A DNA stretch of 64,000 bases from Rhizobium leguminosarum (GTDB taxonomy: Bacteria > Pseudomonadota > Alphaproteobacteria > Rhizobiales > Rhizobiaceae): the NCBI RefSeq assembly GCF_017876795.1, contig NZ_JAGIOR010000001.1:1250501-1314500 (forward strand). The letters run 5' to 3'. The notes beneath the pieces were generated by a model. That model was not told where the DNA came from. It saw only the letters and a program-made list of their open reading frames with translations, and ran no database searches. This document shows, piece after piece, positions 1 through 8,951 of the stretch. Numbering within the stretch: the first letter of the stretch is position 1; each line of letters opens with the position of its first letter. Position numbers and translations under genes: made by a program.

Positions 1-1390
1 CGAGCATCGCCTTGCGCTCTCGCATGTCGCTGGATTTTTCCAGAAGCGCGCGAAAAGTCAGCATCTCGCCGAAGACCGAGGCGGTTTCGGCAAGCGTCAG
101 CGGGGTCTGGCACATCAGCGCCCCTTGCACGCCGGCGAGAACCTGGTGCACGCCGTGCCCGAGTTCATGGGCAAGCGTCATCACGTCGCGCGGCTTGCCC
201 ATGTAATTGACGAGCACATAGGGGTGGGCCGAGGGAACGGTCGGATGGGCGAAGGCGCCGGGCGCCTTGCCGGGGCGGACCGGGGCATCGATCCACTGCT
301 CGTCGAAGAACCGCCTGGCGATCGCCTCCATCTCGGGGGCGAAATTGCCGTAGGCCGAAAGCACCGTGTCCTTCGCCTCGGCCCATGAGATGACGGCGCT
401 GGAGGTTTCCGGAAGCGGCGCGTTGCGGTCCCAGAAATTCATCTGCTCCATGCCGAGCCATTTCGCCTTCATCTTGTAGTAGCGGTGCGAAAGGCGGGGA
501 TAGGCTTCGCGGACGGCGGCGGCCAACGCATCGACGACCTCGCGCTCGACACGGTTTGCCAAGTGGCGGCTGTCGGCGATGTCCTCGAAGCCGCGCCAGC
601 GGTCGGCGATCTCCTTGTCCTTGGCAAGTGTATTGGTGATCAGCGTGAAGGTGCGGATATTCGCCTTGAATGTTTCGGCGAGCGCCACGGCGGCCTTGCG
701 GCGGGCTTCTGGATCCTTTTCCTGCAGCCTGTTCAGCGCCACTTCGAGTGGCACTTTCTCGCCATCGATCTCGTAGCGAAGTTCCGCCATGGTTTCGTCG
801 AAGAGGCGGTTGAAGGCAGCGGCCGATGTCATCGACTTCTCGAGGAAGAGCTGTTCCAGCCTGTGGTCGAGCTGGTAGGGCTTGTCCTTCCTGAGGTCGA
901 TGAGCCAGGGGCGATAGTGTCCGGCGGCGGTATCTCCAGCCATGCAGGCGTCGATCACCGCGTCGTCGATGCGGTTCAGTTCCAGCGCAAAGAACAGCAG
1001 ATGGCCTGAGAATTCGGTGATCTTGGCCTGAACGTCGCCATAGAGCTTGCCGTTTGCCGGGTTGGTGGTGTCGGAGAAATAGGTGAGGCCGGCAAAGGAG
1101 CCAAGGCGGCCGATAATGTCGTCCAGCGCCTCATATTCCTTCAGCGCCGCGCCGATGCCCTCAGTGCCGGTCTTGGTCGCCGCCGCGGCCAGTTTGCCCT
1201 TCCACTTTTCTTCAAAGGCGATCGCGGCCTTGCCGGCCTTTTCCATGTCGGCGACGAAGGCGGTCGAGGTGGCGGAGGGATAAAGATCCTGCAGCTTCCA
1301 GACCGGCAGATCGCCGAGCGCCGGATCGGCCGCCCCAGCTGGCGCTGCTGCCGACAAAAGAAGGCTGGCGTGCGGGAGCTTGATTTTCAT
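1..1390 (-). CDS. M3 family oligoendopeptidase F-like peptidase (partial, C-terminus outside window)
   Basis: Zinc metallopeptidase of family M3, closest in feel to the oligoendopeptidase F clade, expected to cleave short peptides in the cytosol. The reverse strand opens with M-K-I-K-L-P-H and stays open to the window edge, so about 463 residues are visible and the C-terminal part is missing. The M3 zinc-binding motif HELGHG lies near residue 406. An Ala-rich N-terminus precedes LGDLPVW, a typical PepF-like beginning; it is not a convincing signal peptide. The gene is divergent from the response regulator that follows, with about 200 bp between them. Confidence 0.85.
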   Translation of the reverse strand, partial: MKIKLPHASLLLSAAAPAGAADPALGDLPVWKLQDLYPSATSTAFVADMEKAGKAAIAFEEKWKGKLAAAATKTGTEGIGAALKEYEALDDIIGRLGSFAGLTYFSDTTNPANGKLYGDVQAKITEFSGHLLFFALELNRIDDAVIDACMAGDTAAGHYRPWLIDLRKDKPYQLDHRLEQLFLEKSMTSAAAFNRLFDETMAELRYEIDGEKVPLEVALNRLQEKDPEARRKAAVALAETFKANIRTFTLITNTLAKDKEIADRWRGFEDIADSRHLANRVEREVVDALAAAVREAYPRLSHRYYKMKAKWLGMEQMNFWDRNAPLPETSSAVISWAEAKDTVLSAYGNFAPEMEAIARRFFDEQWIDAPVRPGKAPGAFAHPTVPSAHPYVLVNYMGKPRDVMTLAHELGHGVHQVLAGVQGALMCQTPLTLAETASVFGEMLTFRALLEKSSDMRERKAML

Positions 1391-1597
1391 GGGGCAATTC
1401 CTCTCCACTTTCATAACAGGTCTGCTTGAATAAGCGCGAGAAGGCCCGGCATCAAGGGCCTTTCGGCGCAAGAAAGGCGTCGGTTCGGCACGAAAATGAC
1501 CCGTTCCAATCGTTAAAATGCAATTATTTCTCAAAACTGGATGTTCAAGCCTTCCTGTCAGAGTGCGCTTCATGGTTTCGCATGAAGTGAGGCGACA

Positions 1598-3142
<1,545 letters not shown>

Positions 3143-3320
3143 GCGCTTTTTGTTAAGACTAAGGCAACCACGATTTGTTACTGGTCATAAACCACTTGTT
3201 AGTGGCTCGTTCACTATGTAAAGAAAAGGTTGATCATGTGTGGCATTTTTGCCATCGTGTGACCGCATTTGACAGTCATCTGAGACAGTACGGGACATTG
3301 TCTGTCTGACGGGGATCGAG

Positions 3321-5153
3321 TTGCCGAATCTGAATGGGAATTCCAAGCCTTCGCGCTTGAGCTGGCGTTCGTTGTGCGCCGACATTTGCGGAAAGGCAAT
3401 AAGGACGGCAGCGGCCGCCCTTCTTGCGCTCGCGGTTTCCTCACCGGTATTCGTTAGTACACCTTCGCAGGCAGCGGGCGACACCCGCAGCCTCAAACTC
3501 TATTTCATTCATACCGGCGAAAAGGCTGTCATCACCTACAAGCGCAACGGCAAGTTCGACCCGAAGGGTCTGGAGCAGCTGAACCGCTTCCTGCGCGACT
3601 GGCGCAAGAACCAGCCGACGAAGATGGATCCGCGGCTGTTCGACCTGATCTGGGAAGTCTATCGCCAGAGCGGTTCGAGGGACTACATCAACGTCGTCTG
3701 CGGTTTCCGCTCGCCGGGAACCAACGAGATGCTGCGCGGCCGCTCGCGCAATTCAGGCGTCGCCGAAAAGAGCCAACATATGCTCGGCAAGGCGATGGAC
3801 TTCTTCATTCCGGACGTCAAACTCGCGACGTTGCGCGGGATCGGCATGAAGATGCAGGTTGGCGGCGTCGGCTTCTATCCGAAATCGGGATCGCCCTTCG
3901 TGCACATGGACGTTGGCGGCGTTCGCGCCTGGCCGCGCATGAGCCGCGACGAGCTGGTCCGGCTTTTCCCGAACGGCAACACCATTCATATCCCAGCTGA
4001 CGGCAAGCCGCTGCCGGGCTACCAGCAGGCGATGGTCGACTACAAGCGCCGCGTCAGCGGCACGCAGATCGAGATCGCCAGCGCCTCCGAATCGGCGCCC
4101 AAGCACAAGACGCTGTTTGCCGCGCTGTTCGGCGGCGGAGCGGATGAGCAGGAAGACGATACGGACGATTCGACCCCTGTTGCGGTCGCCAAGGCGACGC
4201 CGCCGAAGGCCGAGCCAGCCCCTGCCGAGCCGCAACAGGCCGAGGTCGCCGATCTGAACGCGCCGGTGCCGCAGGTTCGCCCGGCATTCAGCAACCAGCC
4301 CGCCGGCAGCGACGTGGCGAGCGCGCTCGTCGCACCGTCTTCGGGTAATGCGGCGCAACAGGCTCTTGCAGCAGCCCTTCCGGCCGATCAGGCCCAACCG
4401 CAGCAGTTTGCCGATCTCAGCGCCTATAGTATTCCGGTTCCCTCGCTTCTCGGGCCCCGCCGTGCGCCTGGCGACGCCGAGCTTGCGTCGCTGACGGGCA
4501 ACAATGCGCTGCCGGTTCCGACGCCGGTCGAACGCCCTGCCGTTGCCGAGAACCTTCTTGCTGCGGCCGATGCCGATCCCGAAGCGGAGGCCGACGAAGC
4601 CGATCAGGACGCGTTGTCTCCCGCCGTTGCCGATGCGCTCGACCAGCAGCGGAACGAGGGGGAAAGTCAGGTCGCGTCGAAGGCGCCGCCGGTCACGGTA
4701 GAGCAGGCGATCAACGCCGCGATGACGCAAAAGGCGCCTGCCGCAAAGCCGCCGCTCGAACTCGCGGCCTTGGCGCCGACGACCAAATCGGCAAGCTTTG
4801 GCGACGGGTTCGACGAACCGGCCGCCGAAAGCGCTGTGGCTCAGGGACTTCCTGCCAAGGGCGGCCGCCCGACGCACAAGGAAGCCGCCGCAGCAGATGC
4901 TGGCCGTGCGGCGGTGCGCACCGAGCCGAAGCTGACGGAAAAGATGATCTCGCAGTGGGCGCTGACCAATGCGCGCCTCGAAATGGCCTCCAAGCAGGTG
5001 AAGGCGCCGCGTTTCGTCAGCCAGACGATGCGTGCCCAGCCAACCGCCGTCTATGCCGAGGGCTTTAATGTCAAGACCGCTTCGGTCGACCCCGCCCGCT
5101 TCAGCGGCATGGCTGTGAACTTCATGCAAGTGCGCAAGTTCAACACGAACTGA
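3321..5153 (+). CDS. Exported DUF882 (M15-like peptidase fold) protein
   Basis: Probable periplasmic cell-wall protein. DUF882 belongs to the peptidase M15 superfamily and resembles E. coli YcbK/MepK-type murein endopeptidases. The N-terminus has a basic stretch and a hydrophobic core ending S-Q-A-A, a signal peptide or anchor. The catalytic-type domain covers about residues 50-220 and keeps the metal-ligand pattern SQHMLGKAMDFF and FVHMDVG. The remaining roughly 380 residues are Ala/Pro/Glu-rich and low in complexity, probably disordered, ending in a small conserved-looking segment. The start is TTG after GGGGATCGAG; there is no ATG before the conserved domain. A terminator follows directly. 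Confidence 0.85.
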   Translation: MPNLNGNSKPSRLSWRSLCADICGKAIRTAAAALLALAVSSPVFVSTPSQAAGDTRSLKLYFIHTGEKAVITYKRNGKFDPKGLEQLNRFLRDWRKNQPTKMDPRLFDLIWEVYRQSGSRDYINVVCGFRSPGTNEMLRGRSRNSGVAEKSQHMLGKAMDFFIPDVKLATLRGIGMKMQVGGVGFYPKSGSPFVHMDVGGVRAWPRMSRDELVRLFPNGNTIHIPADGKPLPGYQQAMVDYKRRVSGTQIEIASASESAPKHKTLFAALFGGGADEQEDDTDDSTPVAVAKATPPKAEPAPAEPQQAEVADLNAPVPQVRPAFSNQPAGSDVASALVAPSSGNAAQQALAAALPADQAQPQQFADLSAYSIPVPSLLGPRRAPGDAELASLTGNNALPVPTPVERPAVAENLLAAADADPEAEADEADQDALSPAVADALDQQRNEGESQVASKAPPVTVEQAINAAMTQKAPAAKPPLELAALAPTTKSASFGDGFDEPAAESAVAQGLPAKGGRPTHKEAAAADAGRAAVRTEPKLTEKMISQWALTNARLEMASKQVKAPRFVSQTMRAQPTAVYAEGFNVKTASVDPARFSGMAVNFMQVRKFNTN

Positions 5154-5176
5154 GCCGGCCGATCCTGAAAATGTTG

Positions 5177-5207
5177 AAAACCGTCGGAGCGATTCCGGCG
5201 GTTTTTC
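5177..5207 (+). terminator. Rho-independent terminator after the DUF882 gene
   Basis: Inverted repeat AAAACCGtCGG / CCGgCGGTTTT around a short loop, followed by a T-rich run, 23 bp after the stop codon of the DUF882 gene. Confidence 0.8.
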
Positions 5208-5256
5208 TTTGTCCGCTTCCACCGAGGTGAGGTGACCGTTTAGCCAAGCGTGTTCC

Positions 5257-5348
5257 AGAGCATGATGCCGAAAAGTGTGAGCGGTTTTCTTATGACATCC
5301 TGTTCTAAAGCGCGTCGCATCAAGCTTGATTCATGCGACGCGCTTTAG
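5257..5348. repeat. Rhizobial intergenic palindromic repeat, copy 1
   Basis: The first 50 bases (AGAGCATGATGCCGAAAAG... to ...CCTGTTCT) match, in opposite orientation, the repeat at 63148-63260. They are followed by a perfect 16-bp inverted repeat (5305-5320 with 5333-5348; CTAAAGCGCGTCGCAT) around a 12-nt loop. This is a dispersed non-coding mosaic repeat typical of rhizobial intergenic regions. It may also slow transcription between the convergent genes on either side. Confidence 0.75.
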
Positions 5349-5419
5349 TCCTTTGTTTTATGCATGTCGCTATCCCGGAACCGCTGCGCACTTCCGGGCG
5401 ACATGCATTGGTCAAAAGA

Positions 5420-5446
5420 AAAGCCGCCGGAAATGCCCGGCGGCTT
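5420..5446 (-). terminator. Terminator of the interrupted gapR-like gene
   Basis: Hairpin AAGCCGCCGG / CCGGCGGCTT. On the minus strand it is followed by TTTTCTTTTG, 26 bp after the stop codon of the DUF2312 fragment. It is the original terminator of the gene that the element split. Confidence 0.75.
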
Positions 5447-5471
5447 GTCGGCATCCGCGATGCGCGGCGGA

Positions 5472-5646
5472 TCAGCCTTCCGGCGGCGACTCGATCATGC
5501 CGAGCGCGAGCAGGTAGGTGTCGAGGATGGCTTCCTCCTCCATGCGCTCCTGCTCGTCCTTCTTGCGCAGCGCCACGACCTTCTTCAGGATCTTGGTATC
5601 GAAGCCCGTTCCCTTGGCTTCGCCATAGACGTCCTTGATATCGTCG
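5472..5646 (-). pseudogene. 3' part of a split gapR-like (DUF2312) gene
   Basis: Encodes the last 57 or so residues of a GapR/DUF2312 protein ([18 protein letters not shown] ... [11 protein letters not shown]) with no start codon. The reading frame breaks exactly where the sequence becomes TTTTCAAC, the proposed left end of the element. The missing N-terminal part is at 49606-49716 on the same strand. Joining them gives ...[19 protein letters not shown]..., a continuous normal GapR-family sequence of about 87 residues. GapR is an alphaproteobacterial nucleoid-associated protein that binds overtwisted DNA. With no promoter or start codon this piece is presumably not translated. Confidence 0.88.
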
Positions 5647-5675
5647 TTTTCAACTATCTCACATCAAAAGCCTAC
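5647..5675 (+). repeat. Left terminal imperfect inverted repeat of the island
   Basis: Begins TTTTCA at the break in the host gene, then ATCAA and CCTAC. The reverse complement of 49597-49621 shows TTTTCA, ATCAA and CCTAC in the same order with spacing differing by a few bases. Probable recombinase binding site and attachment end. Confidence 0.55.
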
Positions 5676-5718
5676 TGGATTTAAAGTATCCGCCGACCAG
5701 GCGGATTCCTTCTTCTTT

Positions 5719-5787
5719 CTTTCGAATGCATGCCGGAACAAGCGTGTCTTCTCGCTGGCGCAGAGCCGGCATGCTTTCATTCGAAAG
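5719..5787. repeat. Long inverted repeat near the left end of the island
   Basis: Left arm CTTTCGAATGCATGCCGG (5719-5736) pairs with right arm CCGGCATG-CTTT-CATTCGAAAG (5766-5787). The 18-bp arms match perfectly apart from a 4-nt bulge; the loop is 29 nt. It lies about 70 bp inside the island. It could be a structured RNA, a protein-binding palindrome for the recombinases, or a transcription barrier. Confidence 0.6.
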
Positions 5788-6151
5788 AACAAAAACTGCG
5801 GGCGTAGCCCGACCCTTCGCCCACGCAGTGGGCACTGGACCCGGCCGTAGGACGGGCTTTGACACTATGAAGACAACCGCTGTAGAGAGGTCACCAACTC
5901 GGCTTAACGAACCTGATCCGAGCCGCCAACTTGCTCTCGCTCGGTTAAGGCGAGCGGAATCCTCTGAACTGGCAGATGTTTGAAGAGCACTTTCCGAAGC
6001 TTCATTGGGTTCTCGGAGCCCTGAGCGGTGCCAAGAATTAGGCCACCTCAATGAGTTCGGCGTGAGCGTTTTACTTTTGCGGGAACAATTTCTCCCATGC
6101 GCTTGTAAACGCCTCGGTAATCAGCCTGCACTAAAAGGTTGAAGGAAGAGA
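5788..6151. other. Region without a recognisable gene
   Basis: No convincing coding sequence on either strand. It contains only short palindromes such as GCCCAC-gca-GTGGGC near 5820. It probably holds the promoter of the Septu-like operon. The 5' leader just before that operon ends with GAAGGAAGAGA, a good ribosome binding site. Confidence 0.4.
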
Positions 6152-7231
6152 TTGCAAGCAGAAGACACTCCTTTGATACTTCCTTTCAGAGAGCCTCCGA
6201 TGAGGGGCAAATTTCATATTTTGACGGGCCCAAATGGTGCGGGCAAGACGAGCTACTTGTCTTGGCTCGCGGATACGACGCTCGCGCAAATCCGAGATGG
6301 GCACTCCGACTACCGCAGGGTTGTTTGTCTATCAGGAACAGTCCATGACCGATATTCGGTCGGGATATGGTCGACCCGGACGATCGCGAGTGATGACTGC
6401 GTTTATCTCGGGTATCGTACAAACAACAACGCCTTTTCCGACATTTCACCATTCCGTTCGCTGGCTCTTCACTTTCTCTACGGAAAGCGCCCCGCGGATC
6501 GGATCTCGAAGTCGCTTGCGGCTGAATTCATGGTTCAGCTCGGGTTCAAACCCGAAATGCGGGTTACTTCACGACGTTACAATGGGCGAGTTCAAGAGAC
6601 ATACGTTTTCGATTTTTCACGTGATGATGCTCCGAGCGTTGCCGGCGGCTTTGACAGTATTGCTGGGTGCGCGATCGAGTTCGCACGTGATGATCGGCTT
6701 CTGAGTGTTTCACATTTAAGCTCGGGCCAAAAGTGGTACCTACTGACGATCCTGGCAGCCTGCTTTTGTGTTCACGATGGGTCGCTGGTGGTTATTGACG
6801 AGCCCGAATGTTCGCTTCATCCCGAGTGGCAACTTGAGATAATGGAGCGGTATTTAAGTATCTTGGAGAAGAGAGGGGTTGCACACACTACAGTGATATC
6901 AACCCACTCACCGCTCGTGACAAGCAGCGTGCCAAACCGCAGATCGGTTTTGTGCAATCTACCTGCAGACGCGATGTGGAGAGATACTGTGTTTCATGGC
7001 CAGACAGCGGACACAGTCCTATCGAGCCAGTTTGGCGTTGTGTCTCCACGGTCGCCCGAGGTTATCTCTCTCCTGCAGGCGGGGCTGCATTTCTTGGCAA
7101 AAGGAGAGCAGGGAGGCGATGCCTTTAAGGAAATCGTCGACCGACTGAGGTCGTTCAATCTCACGCTTGATAAAGACGATCCCCTTTTTGATGCATTCGA
7201 TACCGTTCTGACCATTGAGGGTGGGCTTTAA
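6152..7231 (+). CDS. ptuA: AAA/SMC-like ATPase, PtuA-type (Septu-like system)
   Basis: ATPase subunit of a probable Septu defence pair, in which PtuA assembles with the HNH nuclease PtuB and controls it. Seen: Walker A GPNGAGKT (26-33), ABC-type signature LSSGQKW, Walker B LVVIDEPECSLHPEWQ and an H-loop STHSPL, so the fold is ABC/OLD-like with a single nucleotide-binding domain. The 359-residue length is on the short side of PtuA proteins. The start is TTG, preceded by GAAGGAAGAGA; an internal ATG at Met17 (MRGKFHILTG) is the alternative. The stop overlaps the start of the HNH gene (TAATG), implying translational coupling. Confidence 0.75.
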   Translation: MQAEDTPLILPFREPPMRGKFHILTGPNGAGKTSYLSWLADTTLAQIRDGHSDYRRVVCLSGTVHDRYSVGIWSTRTIASDDCVYLGYRTNNNAFSDISPFRSLALHFLYGKRPADRISKSLAAEFMVQLGFKPEMRVTSRRYNGRVQETYVFDFSRDDAPSVAGGFDSIAGCAIEFARDDRLLSVSHLSSGQKWYLLTILAACFCVHDGSLVVIDEPECSLHPEWQLEIMERYLSILEKRGVAHTTVISTHSPLVTSSVPNRRSVLCNLPADAMWRDTVFHGQTADTVLSSQFGVVSPRSPEVISLLQAGLHFLAKGEQGGDAFKEIVDRLRSFNLTLDKDDPLFDAFDTVLTIEGGL

Positions 7232-7914
7232 TGGAACTTGGCCCCAACCGTCTGCAGCCACTGCATCGGCCGATCCTCCGCCGAGATCGACGTGTTGTGC
7301 GCCAGTTCTTCAGTCAGGGTCTGGATTGGAGTGATTCAAAATTTCGAGCTACGAAGCAAATTTTGCGTAGTTCTTTGCGCCGCCAGCAGGCTGGACGCTG
7401 CGTTTTTTGCCGTCAGTCTATTCGGCAGGAACGGCGAAATGCGTATGAAGACATCGAGCATTTTCTCGACAAGTCGAAGCCAGCCTACCGTCGCTGGACA
7501 TTCTCACCCGTTAATCTGGCGATAGCATGCCGCGCGTGCAACTTCGTGAAATCAACAAAAGACCTCGGCGATGCCAACGTAAAGAAGGCGCGGGGTTTAA
7601 CTTCGGCATCTGGCTCATTTGAGTGGCTTCATCCGTACTTTGATGACTTTCATCGTAACATCGACATAGGACCGGGTTGGGTCTATGCCGTGAAGCTTAG
7701 GGCGCCCAAGCAGGCTCAGGCTTCACAGATGATTATGGACCTGCAATTGCATTCGGTTGCCGAGATGATGAAGCGAAAGTACTCCGCCTCGGCGAGGAAG
7801 GAGAAGCTCCTACGATTTGCTTTGAAGTGCATGAAAGCGGGCCGTAGTGCGCTTGCGGAGTATATCCTCGAGGCCCTTGCCGATGCCGAGGCAAATGCTT
7901 GGGCTGAGGATTGA
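7231..7914 (+). CDS. ptuB: HNH endonuclease, PtuB-type (Septu-like system)
   Basis: Putative nuclease effector paired with the upstream ATPase. It has a Cys-His zinc-binding HNH core: GRCVFCRQ, EDIEHFLDKSK, then NLAIACRACNFVKS. These are the CxxC / His / CxxC arrangement seen in HNH nucleases of Septu pairs and retron-linked PtuAB. The His of DIEHF is the likely general base. The C-terminal third is helical and Lys/Arg-rich. It overlaps the ATPase gene by one base. No reverse transcriptase or retron RNA adjoins it, so a stand-alone Septu is more likely than a retron. Confidence 0.75.
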   Translation: MELGPNRLQPLHRPILRRDRRVVRQFFSQGLDWSDSKFRATKQILRSSLRRQQAGRCVFCRQSIRQERRNAYEDIEHFLDKSKPAYRRWTFSPVNLAIACRACNFVKSTKDLGDANVKKARGLTSASGSFEWLHPYFDDFHRNIDIGPGWVYAVKLRAPKQAQASQMIMDLQLHSVAEMMKRKYSASARKEKLLRFALKCMKAGRSALAEYILEALADAEANAWAED

Positions 7915-8224
7915 CATCTAGGATACGAGTGTTCCCGCTCAGATTCCAAAAATATATGCGAGGGCACTCTGATGTCGCCCGCTAGGGCGAAAGAGCGTGC
8001 TGCGGACGAGATGCTTGCTGATGTTCCCCATCGGCTTCAGCACCGCTTCGGTGCTTCAGGCACGTGCACCACTCAAGCCCGCAGCGAAGACTGCACCGAC
8101 AGTTTCGTAGTTACGTGCAGTGTGATGTGACCTTCAATCCCTAGGTCGTTAGAGACGTGATCTTTGGACACTGCTATCGGACGCCAATGGCCCCGATAGC
8201 CATGCAAAGGTGTCGACGGAGAAC
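7915..8224. other. Intergenic region with a small hairpin
   Basis: No gene supported. A perfect 7-bp hairpin AGCACCG-ctt-CGGTGCT lies at 8039-8055 and a weaker CGCCC-gcta-GGGCG near 7980. Either could end transcription of the Septu pair, but neither has a clear T-run. Confidence 0.4.
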
Positions 8225-8491
8225 CTACTCCGTAGGGGAATGTTTGTCGCCGTAGTCAAAGTCCAGGAATGTCGTCCGGATTCCCCAGCCCGCGTCCGTG
8301 TCGCGGCCGATGAAAGAAACTCCCTTGGCAGCATAATGGCGCATCAGTTTCTCAACGCTTGCGATACCTGCCGTCCCAGATTCCGCCATATGTATGGTTT
8401 TCCGGCTTATCCCAGAATCCTTCGACACCTCGGTTTGTGACTGACCAAGGAGCAGCCTTGCGGCGGCGAGGATTCGAGGCGGCGGTCTCAT
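8225..8491 (-). CDS. XRE-family helix-turn-helix regulator
   Basis: Small (88 aa) Cro/CI-type DNA-binding protein. The HTH is visible as AAARLLLGQSQTEVSKDSG followed by ISRKTIHMAESG, near residues 8-40. The C-terminal part (VEKLMRHYAAKGVSFIG) matches the usual helix-plus-strand tail of solo XRE proteins. It is divergent from the DUF6634-like/FtsH-like pair, and the 145-bp space between them contains a palindromic TTACTCAT/ATGAGTAA pair. It is therefore the likely repressor of that operon and perhaps of itself. Confidence 0.88.
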   Translation of the reverse strand: MRPPPRILAAARLLLGQSQTEVSKDSGISRKTIHMAESGTAGIASVEKLMRHYAAKGVSFIGRDTDAGWGIRTTFLDFDYGDKHSPTE

Positions 8492-8533
8492 AAGGATTGA
8501 GTGTCATCAAATTACGCGGCGCGCAAATAATAG

Positions 8534-8578
8534 TTGACAATTACTCATCAGATGCAAATAAGGAGTCAAAATGAGTAA
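8534..8578 (+). promoter_or_regulatory. Probable promoter/operator for the DUF6634-like/FtsH-like operon
   Basis: TTGACA (8534-8539) followed after about 16-17 nt by AAATAA/AATAAG gives a weak sigma-70-like promoter reading toward the operon. An 8-bp inverted repeat TTACTCAT (8541-8548) / ATGAGTAA (8571-8578) spans it. It is a candidate binding site for the divergent XRE protein. Confidence 0.4.
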
Positions 8579-8606
8579 AAAAAGATGCACAGTGCGTAAA
8601 TGCTGA
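8571..8606 (+). CDS. Possible 11-residue leader peptide
   Basis: ATG preceded by AAGGAGTCAAA, a good ribosome binding site at proper spacing, encodes M-S-K-K-R-C-T-V-R-K-C and stops 30 bp before the DUF6634-like gene. The peptide is very basic with two Cys. The first eight bases also form one arm of the operator palindrome, so the reading frame may be accidental. Confidence 0.22.
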   Translation: MSKKRCTVRKC

Positions 8607-8636
8607 TTCCTTAAAACTCGAATCGAAGAGGCACGC

Positions 8637-8951
8637 TTGACCTATCAATGGCTAGACGACGCGACAGTTGTCCGTTTGCTGAAGGATCTTCAACGAGCGG
8701 AGGCGGGCGATTTCGAAAACTTGCCGATCGCCGATGCTCCGGTGCTCGCAAACTACAAACCGGTTCTCGGAAACGTCTTCGCGCTGAGCGGGACTGTCAC
8801 CGGTCACCCCCGTTTGAGGGACGGAAGGGAAATTGTGACCAGCCAACTCTTCTACCTCAACCCTGAGGTAGGAGTAGCTCGCACAATGAACCGCTGGTAC
8901 CGGCTCTCGACGGGTGTCATGAGTATAGGACACGACGATGGAGTTCACTAA
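8637..8951 (+). CDS. Small DUF6634-like protein
   Basis: 104-residue protein of unknown function. The layout (short N-terminal helix RLLKDLQRAEAGD, then ADAPVLANYKPVL, SGTVTGHP and a final block TSQLFYLNPEVGVART..RWYRLS) is what I recall of rhizobial DUF6634 proteins; this assignment is from memory. The start is TTG (TTGACCTATCAATGG), since no ATG fits before the conserved part. Its 3' end overlaps the start of the FtsH-like gene by 14 bp, so the two are co-translated and probably work together, for instance as adaptor and AAA-peptidase. Confidence 0.6.
   Translation: MTYQWLDDATVVRLLKDLQRAEAGDFENLPIADAPVLANYKPVLGNVFALSGTVTGHPRLRDGREIVTSQLFYLNPEVGVARTMNRWYRLSTGVMSIGHDDGVH

Noticed and set aside
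3753..5222. Long minus-strand frame (489 codons) opposite the DUF882 gene
   Set aside because: Arg-rich, low complexity, and antisense to a gene with a signal peptide and M15-like motifs; a shadow frame.
6152..7914. Septu-like pair as part of a retron
   Set aside because: No reverse transcriptase or retron RNA adjoins the pair; the only RT in the window belongs to the Gabija operon about 27 kb away.
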